From Companilactobacillus zhachilii (GTDB lineage: Bacteria > Bacillota > Bacilli > Lactobacillales > Lactobacillaceae): a stretch of 64,000 nt of DNA. Below are positions 26,925 to 35,811 of this stretch, one piece after another. Under the pieces are notes generated by a model that was not told where the DNA came from, made no database searches, and worked only from the letters and a program-made list of their open reading frames with translations. The number at the start of each line of letters is the position of its first letter. Position 1 is the stretch's first letter. Made by a program: the position numbers and the translations under genes. The DNA is taken from NCBI RefSeq assembly GCF_003606365.2, contig NZ_CP031933.2, positions 186,001 through 250,000 on the forward strand. The letters are read 5' to 3'.

Positions 26925-27866
26925 ATGCAAAAAATTGTTGTTAATGGTGTTGATGGAAATTTTGGGAAATTAGTGGCCGAGTATATTCAAGAAATGATTC
27001 CGAAGAGTAAACTAATTTTTACTGCACCAAAAGCTGATGCATTGGAACAATATGCAGCTCTTGGTATAGAAACAAAGGTGGCTGACTTTAATTCACCATC
27101 TGAACTAGCAAAAGTTTATGCACATGTGGATAAAGTTCTATTAATTTCAATGCCTTTTGTCGGTGCAAAACGTCGTCAGGCACATAAAAATTTTGTGGAG
27201 GCGTGTGTTAAGGCCGGTGTTAGGCAAGTTATCTATACGTCAGTATTGTCGGCGGGAAATCCTTTCAACCCTAGTATTGAAAATGCGGACCACGGATATA
27301 CAGAAGCAATTATTCAAAATACTGATTTAGATTATATCTTTTTACGTAATTCACTTTTTGCGGAAGCATTTATTTCAGATTATTTTCGAGCTGTTAATAA
27401 TTATGAAAATTCGATTGAGAAAAATATGGGCGACGGTCGCGTCTGGTTCATTTCCCGACAAGATGCAGCCTATAGTGCCGCCTGTGCTTTGAGCGATGAT
27501 CAGTTACATAAGGAAATTTTAAATATTAATGGATTAGAGTCATTTACGTACGCTGATTTCCTGAAGGTTGGTAATGAAGTTACTGGTAATCAAATTGGTT
27601 ATGTTAAGAAGACAGACCAAGAGTTATATGATTATTTTGATAGTATTGGAGTTCCTAGAAATACTGATGGTGATTTTTCGAAGAGTCCAATTCAAGCAAC
27701 TTCGGAAGGAATGGTTACATTTGGAACTTCGGTTCGCGAAGGTTATCTGGATGTACCAGTGAGTGATTTTTATAAGTTAACTGGTAAAGAGCCAACAACT
27801 GTTAAATATATGTTTGAGCATAAAGATGAATTTATGTTAGGTGAACGTCATACTACTGAAAAATAA
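26925..27866 (+). CDS. NmrA-family NAD(P)-binding protein
   Basis: 313 residues; atypical SDR related to NmrA and quinone oxidoreductase 2. The dinucleotide motif is NGVDGNFG (residues 5-12), followed by VDKVLLISMPF and QVIYTSVLSAGNP. The catalytic Tyr-Lys pair of classical SDRs is not evident, so it may sense or bind NAD(P)H or act on quinone-like substrates. The ATG at 26925 follows GAGGGGTG. Two more NmrA/NAD-binding proteins occur in the window (40952 and 44237). Confidence 0.85.
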   Translation: MQKIVVNGVDGNFGKLVAEYIQEMIPKSKLIFTAPKADALEQYAALGIETKVADFNSPSELAKVYAHVDKVLLISMPFVGAKRRQAHKNFVEACVKAGVRQVIYTSVLSAGNPFNPSIENADHGYTEAIIQNTDLDYIFLRNSLFAEAFISDYFRAVNNYENSIEKNMGDGRVWFISRQDAAYSAACALSDDQLHKEILNINGLESFTYADFLKVGNEVTGNQIGYVKKTDQELYDYFDSIGVPRNTDGDFSKSPIQATSEGMVTFGTSVREGYLDVPVSDFYKLTGKEPTTVKYMFEHKDEFMLGERHTTEK

Positions 27867-27961
27867 ATAGAATCACAATAGTTATGGGATACGACATGAA
27901 GTGTGCTTTAAGTGTATAGTCCAAAGATCAGCCAGCATGGCACGTTATAAAAGTATTTTTA

Positions 27962-27999
27962 AGAGGAATCGTATAAACCATTTGTACGATTCCTTTTTT
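27962..27999. terminator. Terminator
   Basis: GGAATCGTA pairs with TACGATTCC, followed by a T-run. Confidence 0.85.
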
Positions 28000-28062
28000 C
28001 TATGTTCTAATATATATGACACTGAATATTTGAATATACAGATTAATAGCATAAATTTTATA

Positions 28063-28091
28063 TTGACATAAATTATGCAAGGGCTTACACT
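28063..28091 (+). promoter_or_regulatory. Promoter of the yhf-like operon
   Basis: TTGACA (28063-28068), a 17-base spacer and TACACT (28086-28091): a near-consensus housekeeping promoter about 55 bases before the yhfZ-like start, with an operator candidate immediately downstream. Confidence 0.75.
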
Positions 28092-28105
28092 AATGTCGTT
28101 GAAAG

Positions 28106-28129
28106 CAATATATTAAAAACTGTATATTG
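28106..28129. promoter_or_regulatory. Operator candidate 1 of the yhf-like operon
   Basis: CAATATAT, 8 bases, GTATATTG. It lies just downstream of the -10, where bound protein would block transcription. Same half-sites and spacing as 29814-29837. Confidence 0.65.
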
Positions 28130-28145
28130 GGAAAGAGATGTAACA

Positions 28146-29060
28146 ATGAGAGAAATACAATATCAAAAAAAAGGTATTGCTTTGATATATTTAGCAAAGA
28201 AATTTTTCACGCTGGGAGTTGGCGATAAAATTCCAACAGTTGATGAGTTGTGTAGTGAAACGAATACTTCAAGAGGAACAATGCAAAGTGCTTTGGAAAC
28301 CTTAAAAGATGATCAAGCAATTACGACCATATCAAAAGGACACATGGGAACTTATCTTGTAGATCAGGATCAAGATAAGTTACTAAATTATCTTGATGAT
28401 CGAAATATTGTTTGTGCAATGCCACTTCCTTATACAAAATACTATGAAGGATTGAGTACTGGCTTTTATAAATCTTTTGAAGATAAGAAATTGAATTTGA
28501 ACTTGGCATATGTGAATGGTTCTGTTAATCGTTTAAATGGATTGAATAGTAATCGTTATGATTTTATCGTTACTTCGGGTCTGACTGCAGACTACTTGAT
28601 AAAAAATAGTGATGTTGATCTTATAACATTATTCCCACAAAAAACCTATGTTTCAGAACACGTCATAGTACATAAGAAAGACAAAAATGATTTTATATAT
28701 GATGGAATGAGTATCGGTGTTGATTCAAATTCAATTGACTATAGGCTTCTTACACAGGAGATTGTAAAAAATCACAATGTTAAGATGATTGAAACTCCAT
28801 ATAATCAAATTGTTCAAAGAATTGAGAATGGTAGTATCGATGCAGCCATCTGGAATCGAGATGAAGTTGTAGAAAAAAATTATCCCGTTTCATATGGTTC
28901 AATTGGTAGTGAGTCGATTAAAAAATCATCAAGTGCTGCGTTACTTTGTAAGAGGGGAAATACATTTATTAAAGAAATAGTACAGAAGTACGTAGATATT
29001 AATAGAATTGTAGATGTTCAGAAAAAAGTTATTTCTGGAAAGATTTTACCTGAATATTAA
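28146..29060 (+). CDS. yhfZ: YhfZ-like transcriptional regulator
   Basis: 304 residues. An N-terminal winged helix-turn-helix of GntR style (PTVDELCSETNTSRGTMQSA, about residues 37-56) is followed by a C-terminal domain resembling a periplasmic-binding-protein fold (about 95-300), as in E. coli YhfZ. It is the first gene of an eight-gene operon whose products match E. coli YhfZ, Y, U, T, V, S, X and W. Operator candidates of identical geometry occur before this gene and before the transporter gene. Ligand unknown. Gene names follow the E. coli cluster by resemblance of each product and of the set. Confidence 0.82.
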   Translation: MREIQYQKKGIALIYLAKKFFTLGVGDKIPTVDELCSETNTSRGTMQSALETLKDDQAITTISKGHMGTYLVDQDQDKLLNYLDDRNIVCAMPLPYTKYYEGLSTGFYKSFEDKKLNLNLAYVNGSVNRLNGLNSNRYDFIVTSGLTADYLIKNSDVDLITLFPQKTYVSEHVIVHKKDKNDFIYDGMSIGVDSNSIDYRLLTQEIVKNHNVKMIETPYNQIVQRIENGSIDAAIWNRDEVVEKNYPVSYGSIGSESIKKSSSAALLCKRGNTFIKEIVQKYVDINRIVDVQKKVISGKILPEY

Positions 29061-29073
29061 GGAGGTGATAGAG

Positions 29074-29433
29074 ATGAAAGAAACTACCGAGGAAAAATTA
29101 AAAGTCTTAAACCGCTTGGGAAAGTTAGATCAAGATTCTTTTGAGTTTTTAATGGATGTTGATGCTTATTTTGAAACTAATTATTATAGCAATGATAATG
29201 AGATGCTACTGATACATTTATCAGTAGCAATTAATCGAATGTTTGAAAATAAGCGAGTAGATAAAATGCCGGATGATTTATGGCAGCAAATTTCTGATAA
29301 ACCAGAGTATAAAGTTGCTGAATCTGTCTGGGATGATTTAAAATCAAAGGCACCAGTAACATTTACATACGATGAAACACAGTATATTTTATTACACGTA
29401 TTGAATATATTAAGGAGGAATCAAAATGATTAA
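29074..29433 (+). CDS. yhfY: YhfY-like PRD-domain protein
   Basis: 119 residues. A small stand-alone PTS-regulation-domain-like helical protein (FLMDVDAYFETNYYS; MLLIHLSVAINRMFENKRV; TYDETQYILLHVLNILRR), like E. coli YhfY. PRDs are normally phosphorylated on His by the PTS; a His is present at IHLSVAI and another near the end, but no PTS gene is in the window. The start at 29074 is set by a perfect GGAGGTGAT. It overlaps the next gene by 8 bases. Confidence 0.8.
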   Translation: MKETTEEKLKVLNRLGKLDQDSFEFLMDVDAYFETNYYSNDNEMLLIHLSVAINRMFENKRVDKMPDDLWQQISDKPEYKVAESVWDDLKSKAPVTFTYDETQYILLHVLNILRRNQND

Positions 29434-29791
29434 AATTGTGATTGGTGGTCAGATGGGTAAGGATGAAATTAATGCAGATTTAAAAAAATTAATTGGTGAT
29501 AATGATGTTGAAGTAACAATTAAGAATGATTTGGATGCAGCCATGGCCATTCAAAATGGAGAAGCTGATTATTATATTGGAGCCTGTGAAACTGGGGCTG
29601 GTGGGGCATTGGCAATGGCAACCGCATTGTTAGGATCAGATAAGACAGTAACCGTAGCCTCACCATCTAAAGTGTTGTCAGAAGAACAAATCGCTGACGA
29701 AATAAATAATAAAGGTAAAGTGGCGTTTGGATTTACCATTAATACAAAAGATACTGTGCTACCTATCTTAGTTAAATATTTAGTGAAATAA
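29426..29791 (+). CDS. yhfU: YhfU-like protein (DUF2620)
   Basis: 121 residues. Begins KIVIGGQMGKDEI and carries the Gly-rich GACETGAGGALAMATALLG segment of the DUF2620/YhfU family, with an alpha/beta pattern like PTS IIB or glycine-reductase-like sensor folds (weak). No signal peptide. In E. coli it is also encoded beside the transporter YhfT, so it may be a cytoplasmic partner of that transporter (inference). Ribosome site AAGGAGGAA lies inside yhfY. Confidence 0.8.
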   Translation: MIKIVIGGQMGKDEINADLKKLIGDNDVEVTIKNDLDAAMAIQNGEADYYIGACETGAGGALAMATALLGSDKTVTVASPSKVLSEEQIADEINNKGKVAFGFTINTKDTVLPILVKYLVK

Positions 29792-29813
29792 TAAACTCTG
29801 TTTTTCTATCTTT

Positions 29814-29837
29814 CAATATACAATATACAGTATATTG
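29814..29837. promoter_or_regulatory. Operator candidate 2 of the yhf-like operon
   Basis: CAATATAC, 8 bases, GTATATTG: a perfect 8-bp inverted repeat with the same spacing as site 1. It sits in the 71-base gap between the YhfU- and YhfT-like genes, so the regulator may act inside the operon, or a second promoter may lie here. Confidence 0.6.
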
Positions 29838-29862
29838 AAAACAAATAAAGGATGGTATAAAA

Positions 29863-31155
29863 ATGAACGTTACTACGTTGATTAATTACATATTAATTGC
29901 CGCTGTTGGTGGTGTTGGCTCTATTCTAGCCAATCGTGGTATTGCTGTATTTAATGATGGCTTGAGACCAATTATGCCGGAATACATTGAAGGAAAGATT
30001 ACTAGAAAAGAATTGGCTGCTACCAGTTTTGCAGTTAGTTTTGGATTGATCATTGGCTTTGGTATTCCAGTATCAATTGGATCCACAATTTTAGTTGCAC
30101 ATAGTATTTTACTAGCAGCTGATGTTATTGGTACATGGACTCCAGATAATAAATGGGGTACAGCTTTAGCAGGTGTTGTTGGTGCGATATATGGTGCCGG
30201 ATTACTTTTCGGACTTTCATCTATCGTTGCACTATTTAAGATGTTACCATTCAATTTCTTGCCAGCTCTTTCATTAATGAGTGGTCCTATTTTACTAGCA
30301 TTCTGTGCGTTTCCAGCACTCGCCGTTGCTAGTCAACACAATCCTAAAAAGGGGTTCATTACATTTGGTTTAACATTTTTGGCTTACTTATTAGCTACAA
30401 AATTCGGTACGTTCAAAGTAAATGGATACACTATCACATTAAATGCTATTGGTATGGCTTTGTTGGTCGCAATGGTATGTATGATTTACTTTGCAGCTCA
30501 AATAAAGGGCGACGGCAACTCCAATGCTAGTTTGGTCAATGTGTTTTCAAAACGTGTTGGACGAATTAAAGGTAATTGGATTTGGTTATCAATCATGGGT
30601 GGCTTAATTACGGCTGCATCAAGTATGTTGATTATTGCTGTTGATGTTCTTCCTCAACAATTACTTGTTAAGAATCAAGTTATGGAAGCGGCTATTGCTA
30701 CATTTGCGCGTGCTATTGGATTTATTCCTTTGGTGTTCTCTACGGCTATCGTAACAGGTGTTTATGGTATGGCCGGAACAACAATTATTTTTGCTTTGGG
30801 TCTTTTGTTAAAAGGTCAACCAATTGTTGCATTCATTGCCGGGTTTGTTTGGATGTGGATTGAAGTTCAATTATTATCAGCTACTGCCAAGGGACTAGAT
30901 AAATTTCCTGGCCTAAGAGATATGGGTGAACATATTAGAACTTCATTACAAGATACAATTGCAATTGCATTATTGATTGGTGCTGCTATTGCATGTAATA
31001 AGATGGCTGCAAATATAGGATTCTTTTGGGTTATTGGTTTTTGGCTATTAAATAAGAAAGCAAAAAAACCATTAGTAGATATGGCTGTCGGACCAATTGC
31101 TACTATTGCATTTGGCGTGTTATTAAATATTTTAAGAATGATTATGATTTTTTAA
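29863..31155 (+). CDS. yhfT: YhfT-like multi-pass membrane transporter
   Basis: 430 residues with about eleven or twelve hydrophobic segments and no cleavable signal. N-terminal region NYILIAAVGGVGSILANRGI and the conserved FNDGLRPIMPEYIEG loop are characteristic of the YhfT family. Presumed uptake system for the substrate of the pathway; energy source unknown. Ribosome site AAAGGATGG. It is separated from the upstream three small genes by the only notable gap in the operon, which holds an operator candidate. Confidence 0.82.
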   Translation: MNVTTLINYILIAAVGGVGSILANRGIAVFNDGLRPIMPEYIEGKITRKELAATSFAVSFGLIIGFGIPVSIGSTILVAHSILLAADVIGTWTPDNKWGTALAGVVGAIYGAGLLFGLSSIVALFKMLPFNFLPALSLMSGPILLAFCAFPALAVASQHNPKKGFITFGLTFLAYLLATKFGTFKVNGYTITLNAIGMALLVAMVCMIYFAAQIKGDGNSNASLVNVFSKRVGRIKGNWIWLSIMGGLITAASSMLIIAVDVLPQQLLVKNQVMEAAIATFARAIGFIPLVFSTAIVTGVYGMAGTTIIFALGLLLKGQPIVAFIAGFVWMWIEVQLLSATAKGLDKFPGLRDMGEHIRTSLQDTIAIALLIGAAIACNKMAANIGFFWVIGFWLLNKKAKKPLVDMAVGPIATIAFGVLLNILRMIMIF

Positions 31156-31179
31156 ATTAAAGGAAAGAGGATTTTTCAC

Positions 31180-32064
31180 ATGTTAGTACCTGGTATGGTT
31201 TATTCGCATGAACATATTCCAATTGATCTATCAGAAGTTAAGCATAATGAGGACTGTCATCTTGATTCACAAGAACTCGTTATTAGTGAGTTTAAAGATC
31301 TGTATGCTAAAGGTGTTAGGAATGTTATTGATATGACAAACCGTGGTATGGGGCGAGATATTCCTTATGCACAAAAAGTTGCCAAAGAATCTGGTATAAA
31401 TATTGTCCAATCAACAGGATTTTATCAGGATGCGTTTCTACCAGTTGAAGTCTTTAGACTATCTGTTAATCAATTAGCAGAAGGAATGATTAAGGACATT
31501 CAGGTAGGAATTAAGGGAACTGATATTAAAGCTGGTGTTATTGGTGAGATAGCAACGACTAAAGGTAAGTGGACAGAAGGAGAAGGAAAAGTTTTTGATG
31601 CTGCCGTTATAGCTCAAAAGGAAACTGGATGTCCAATCAGTACTCATACATCAATTGGAACTTTAGGACATGAACAAGTTAGCTATTTTGTACGAAACCA
31701 TGCTGATTTGAGCAAGATTGTTATTGGACATGTGGATTTGTCAGCTAGTTCTGACTATGTAATCGATATGCTCAAAACAGGAATAAATGTAGAATTCGAT
31801 ACTATCGGAAAAAATAATTATTTAGCAGATTCAATCAGAGTACAGATGTTGAAAGATATTGAAAATGCGGGTTTTACTGATCAAGTTGTTATGTCGATGG
31901 ATATTACTAGAAAATCTCATCTTAAAGATAATGGCGGTAATGGATATTCATATTTGCTTGATAACTTTGTTCCACAGCTTCAAGAAGCTGGTATTTCAGA
32001 AAAATTTATTCATAAGATGTTAGATGAAAATCCACAAAGAATCTACGGTGATTTTAATGCCTAA
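31180..32064 (+). CDS. php: Phosphotriesterase-homology hydrolase (Php/YhfV-like)
   Basis: 294-residue amidohydrolase-superfamily enzyme of the phosphotriesterase family, with metal ligands in YSHEHIPID (H-x-H, about residues 10-12), GEIATT (bridging Glu, as in E. coli Php), STHTSIG (His), IGHVDLS (His) and SMDITRKSH (Asp). The E. coli homologue has a binuclear metal site and no demonstrated phosphotriesterase activity; lactone, phosphodiester or amide hydrolysis are possibilities. It overlaps the next gene by 8 bases. Ribosome site AAAGGAAAGAGG. Confidence 0.85.
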   Translation: MLVPGMVYSHEHIPIDLSEVKHNEDCHLDSQELVISEFKDLYAKGVRNVIDMTNRGMGRDIPYAQKVAKESGINIVQSTGFYQDAFLPVEVFRLSVNQLAEGMIKDIQVGIKGTDIKAGVIGEIATTKGKWTEGEGKVFDAAVIAQKETGCPISTHTSIGTLGHEQVSYFVRNHADLSKIVIGHVDLSASSDYVIDMLKTGINVEFDTIGKNNYLADSIRVQMLKDIENAGFTDQVVMSMDITRKSHLKDNGGNGYSYLLDNFVPQLQEAGISEKFIHKMLDENPQRIYGDFNA

Positions 32065-33157
32065 GTTTAAAACATATCCATTGGAAAGTATTTCTACAGA
32101 TGAGGCTTTAGATAAGCAGTTTGAATTAGTAGATACAATGACACGTCATTTTGAAGGAAATGAATTGTTAAGTCAAGGTGACTTAGGAGTTGTTCCAGGA
32201 CTGAATCAACCAAGATATACAAAAAAAGTAGAAGAAGTTTTGGCTGACTTTTTTGGAACTGAAGCAGCAATGTTAGTCAGAGGTTCAGGTACAGCAGCAA
32301 TTAGAATGGCACTCCATTCAGTATTGAAGCCAGGAGACACATTATTGGTTCACCAAGCACCGATCTATCCGACTACCAAAGTATCTATTGATAGTATGGG
32401 TATTAAGACAGTGGCAATTGATTATAACAATATTCAAAGTCAGAGTATTCCAGCCAATATTTCTGGGATATTAATTCAATATACAAGACAGCAACCAGAG
32501 GACTCTTACTCTATGGAAGATGTCATTTCATATTTGAAGAATAAATATCCAAAGGTTCCAATTATTACGGATGATAATTATGCCGTTATGAAGGTTCACA
32601 AAATTGGGGTTGAACTAGGAGCAACGCTAAGTTGTTTCTCAACCTTTAAATTACTTGGTCCTGAAGGAATTGGATGTATTGTCGGAGATAAGAAGGAAAT
32701 AGACCTATTACGTCAGGAGAATTATTCAGGTGGTTCGCAAGTACAAGGCCATGAGGCATTGGACGTGTTACGTGGGTTGACCTATGCACCAGTAGCATTG
32801 GCAAATCAGGCTAGGGTGGTGAATGAACTGGTTGAAAGACTGAATAGTAATGAAATACCTGAAATTGAGTCTGCATATGTTGCAAATGCTCAATCTAAAG
32901 TTTTATTAGTTGAATTTAAGAGACCTATTGCTCAAGAAATTTTGAAATATACTAATTCTTTAGGTGCCGCCCCTAATCCGGTTGGTGCAGAATCAAAATA
33001 TGAAATAGTTCCAATGTTTTATCGAGTATCAGGAACATTTAAAGAGTATGATTCAGATTTACTTAAAACAACAATTCGTATTAACCCTTATAGATGTGGT
33101 GCAAAAACGATTATACGTATCCTTAAGGATAGTATTGGCAAGGCGGTGAAAGAATAA
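32057..33157 (+). CDS. yhfS: YhfS-like PLP-dependent enzyme
   Basis: 366-residue fold-type I PLP enzyme of the aminotransferase/lyase superfamily. RGSGTAAIRMALHSVLKPGD binds phosphate of the cofactor; TDDNYAVMK and the Schiff-base Lys in STFKLLGPEGIGC (about residue 202) complete the site. I start at ATG 32057, which overlaps the end of php by 8 bases with GGTGA upstream; an in-frame ATG at 32024 lies deep in php. Aminotransferase, lyase or desulfurase chemistry cannot be told apart from sequence. Confidence 0.82.
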   Translation: MPKFKTYPLESISTDEALDKQFELVDTMTRHFEGNELLSQGDLGVVPGLNQPRYTKKVEEVLADFFGTEAAMLVRGSGTAAIRMALHSVLKPGDTLLVHQAPIYPTTKVSIDSMGIKTVAIDYNNIQSQSIPANISGILIQYTRQQPEDSYSMEDVISYLKNKYPKVPIITDDNYAVMKVHKIGVELGATLSCFSTFKLLGPEGIGCIVGDKKEIDLLRQENYSGGSQVQGHEALDVLRGLTYAPVALANQARVVNELVERLNSNEIPEIESAYVANAQSKVLLVEFKRPIAQEILKYTNSLGAAPNPVGAESKYEIVPMFYRVSGTFKEYDSDLLKTTIRINPYRCGAKTIIRILKDSIGKAVKE

Positions 33158-34323
33158 TGTTTTTAAAACAGCTCAAAAAGCAGAATCCGGAATTGATCGA
33201 TTTTGCCTTCAAACTCCATGAAACAGGTCAAATATTACCCGATACTTATATTATTGATTTGGATATGTTACATGAAAATACTGTCAAAATGGTTGCTGAG
33301 GCTAAAAAATATAATATAGAACTGCTTTATATGACTAAACAATTAGGAAGAAATCCAATTGTGGCTAGAGAAATTCAGTCTGCAGGAATAGAAAATGCTG
33401 TTGTAGTGGATTTTCGTGAAGCAGAAATTTTCATGGAAAATAATTTGAAATTGGGAAATGTTGGTCATTTAGTTCAAACACCCAAATCACTATTGGAGAA
33501 GATTATTTCATACGGAACAAAATATTTTACAATGTACTCCCTTGAAAATGCTATTGATTTGAATGAAGCTGCTAAATCGGTAGGGAAAATTCAGAAAGTT
33601 ATTTTAAAAATTCAGGATACAAAGGATGATATATATCCCGGACAAGTTGGCGGATTTACTTTGAACGAATTAACTGATCAATTAGATAGTTTAAAAAAGT
33701 TATCTAATATTAAGATTGTTGGATTAACAACTTTTCCAGCTATTTTATTTGATGAAAAAACGTGTGATTATCATTCGACTTCAAACATGGACACCGTTAA
33801 AAAAGCTGAAAAATTATTCAGTAATCATAAAATTGATTGTTCAGTGGTTAGTTTGCCTTCAGCTACTGCTACAAAATCAATTAAATTAATTAAAGAATTA
33901 GGCGGTACGGAAGGAGAACCAGGGCATTCACTCACTGGAACAACACCAATGCACGCTATTAAAGATTTGCCGGAAAAACCCGCATATTGTTACGTGAGTG
34001 AAATATCCCATAGTTATGGAAAGCATAGTTTCATATATGGTGGAGGTTATTATCGTAGAGGTCATCTGAAGAATGCCATCATTAAAGATGGTACAAAAAT
34101 TGATTCAGCTGAAGTATTACCGCTCGATAATTCAAGTATCGATTACTATTTAGAGCTGAATAAAAAGTTCAAGTCAGGGTTACCAGTAATAATGTCGACT
34201 AGAACACAAATGTTTGTTACCAGAAGTACAGTTGCTCTTGTTAGGGGGTTACATACAGGTAATCCAAGATTAATTGGATTGTATGATAGCCAAGGTCGAA
34301 AATTAGCGAAAGGAGTTAAATAG
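33157..34323 (+). CDS. yhfX: YhfX-like PLP-dependent racemase-type enzyme
   Basis: 388 residues. Fold-type III (alanine-racemase-like) barrel: DTYIIDLDMLHEN and the PLP Lys in LLYMTKQLGRNP (about residue 62), GEPGHSLTGTTP near 255, and a C-terminal beta domain. YhfX belongs to a family annotated as amino-acid racemases; its reaction is not established to my knowledge. It overlaps the yhfS-like stop by one base (TAATG). Two PLP enzymes of different fold in one operon imply conversion of an amino compound. Confidence 0.82.
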   Translation: MFLKQLKKQNPELIDFAFKLHETGQILPDTYIIDLDMLHENTVKMVAEAKKYNIELLYMTKQLGRNPIVAREIQSAGIENAVVVDFREAEIFMENNLKLGNVGHLVQTPKSLLEKIISYGTKYFTMYSLENAIDLNEAAKSVGKIQKVILKIQDTKDDIYPGQVGGFTLNELTDQLDSLKKLSNIKIVGLTTFPAILFDEKTCDYHSTSNMDTVKKAEKLFSNHKIDCSVVSLPSATATKSIKLIKELGGTEGEPGHSLTGTTPMHAIKDLPEKPAYCYVSEISHSYGKHSFIYGGGYYRRGHLKNAIIKDGTKIDSAEVLPLDNSSIDYYLELNKKFKSGLPVIMSTRTQMFVTRSTVALVRGLHTGNPRLIGLYDSQGRKLAKGVK

Positions 34324-34324
34324 T

Positions 34325-35554
34325 ATGGGAAAGTTTGGAGTTATTGTGTTAGATAGTTTTGGCGTTGGGGCAATGGATGATGTACCTAAAGTGCGCCCTG
34401 ATGATATTGGAGCAAATACTGCTTTAAATATAATTAAAGCGGTTCCACAAATAAAAATACCAAATTTAATTAAACTAGGATTAATGAATGCAATTGGTGA
34501 GGAAAGAGGAGAATTTAAATTCTCTCCCACTGCTAATTGGGGAACTTCGAATCTGATGCATCATGGTGCTGACTCTTACTTAGCACATCAAGAAATAATG
34601 GGAACAAAGCCTAAAATGCCACTGTTACAGCCGTTCAATGAAGTTATTGATACTGTTGAAGAGCAAGTAAAAAAAGATGGATTCAGTGTTAAGAAATATG
34701 GTGATCCAGGACATCAGTTGTTACTTGTAAATGATTGTGCAACCATTGGTGATAATCTTGAAGCAGATCCAGGCCAAGTTTATAACGTCACTGCGGCATT
34801 GGATGAGATGCCTTTTGATGAGATTACAAGATTGGGTGAGTCGGTTAGAAGTGTTGTTAAAGTGTCGCGTGTTATTGCTTTTGGTGGACGTGAGGTAACT
34901 TTAAAAGAAATATTGAAAGCTCGTAAAGTTGAACATGAAAAGTATGTAGGGGTTTCAGCACCGGAGTCGGGTGTTTATAACGTAGACTATCATGTTATTC
35001 ATTTAGGTTATGGAATTAATCCCAAGGTTCAGTTGCCTCAAATACTGCGTCGTTCTAATATTGATGTTGCATTGGTAGGAAAAACTGCAGATATTATCAA
35101 TGTTGATACGGAGAGAAAGTTTCCTGGTGTGGATACAAATTATCTATTTGATAAATTTATTGAGCAATCTAAAGATATGAAAAATGGATTATTATTTATG
35201 AATATTCAAGAAACTGATTTAGCCGGGCATGCAGAAGATCCAGTCAGTTATGCTGATGTTTTAGAGAAAGCCGATAAGAAATTAAAAGAAGTCATACCAT
35301 TATTTACAGGCGATGATATTTTGATAGTTATGGCCGATCATGGAGATGACCCAACAATTGGATTTACACTTCATACCCGTGAGCGTACACCATTATTGAT
35401 TTATAAGGAAGGAAAGCATAATAAGTATGTCGGTGACAGATCAACACTTTCGGATGTTGGTGCTACAGGTGCTGATTATTTTAATGTAGATGCTCCAGAA
35501 AATGGGAAGAGTTTTTTGCATAGAATTATCGACGGTACAGATATTGGTGATTAA
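34325..35554 (+). CDS. yhfW: YhfW-like phosphopentomutase-family metalloenzyme
   Basis: 409 residues, related to phosphopentomutase (DeoB) and the alkaline-phosphatase superfamily. Metal ligands: Asp in VLDSFGVGAMDD (residues 9-20), IQETDLAGHAEDP, MADHGDDP and LHTRERTP. The mutase-like nucleophile region ADIINVD and GTKPKMP is present. It is probably a sugar- or polyol-phosphate mutase rather than DeoB itself, given its YhfW resemblance and its operon. Ribosome site AAAGGAG overlaps the upstream stop. Last gene of the operon; a terminator follows at 35567. Confidence 0.82.
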   Translation: MGKFGVIVLDSFGVGAMDDVPKVRPDDIGANTALNIIKAVPQIKIPNLIKLGLMNAIGEERGEFKFSPTANWGTSNLMHHGADSYLAHQEIMGTKPKMPLLQPFNEVIDTVEEQVKKDGFSVKKYGDPGHQLLLVNDCATIGDNLEADPGQVYNVTAALDEMPFDEITRLGESVRSVVKVSRVIAFGGREVTLKEILKARKVEHEKYVGVSAPESGVYNVDYHVIHLGYGINPKVQLPQILRRSNIDVALVGKTADIINVDTERKFPGVDTNYLFDKFIEQSKDMKNGLLFMNIQETDLAGHAEDPVSYADVLEKADKKLKEVIPLFTGDDILIVMADHGDDPTIGFTLHTRERTPLLIYKEGKHNKYVGDRSTLSDVGATGADYFNVDAPENGKSFLHRIIDGTDIGD

Positions 35555-35566
35555 AAAAGCGCAAAA

Positions 35567-35600
35567 AAAGAGCTAGGTGACCACACCTAGCTCTTTCTTC
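35567..35600. terminator. Terminator of the yhf-like operon
   Basis: AAAGAGCTAGGTG and CACCTAGCTCTTT around a 4-base loop; a strong stem with a short interrupted T-run. Confidence 0.85.
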
Positions 35601-35811
35601 GATACAGAACAACTGAGAATTGTTGTCCATAAAAGCTGTATCATCTTTAGTATAACAATAATCTGTTCTAATAGATAGATTTATTTTGATAAACAAAGCG
35701 AATGACAATTTGAGAAATGACAAAAAGTAAAATTAAATAATCGCTTAATTGTATGCATTTAATTGAATTGATTATATAATTATTCAAAAGAATCTATCGG
35801 AGGTTCAAATT

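Noticed and set aside
29886..30254. 122-codon minus-strand frame opposite yhfT
   Set aside because: Antisense shadow of a membrane-protein gene, with no promoter or ribosome site.
34325..35554. Calling the mutase-like gene deoB (phosphopentomutase)
   Set aside because: Metal motifs fit the superfamily, but the operon and overall style match YhfW rather than a nucleoside-salvage gene.
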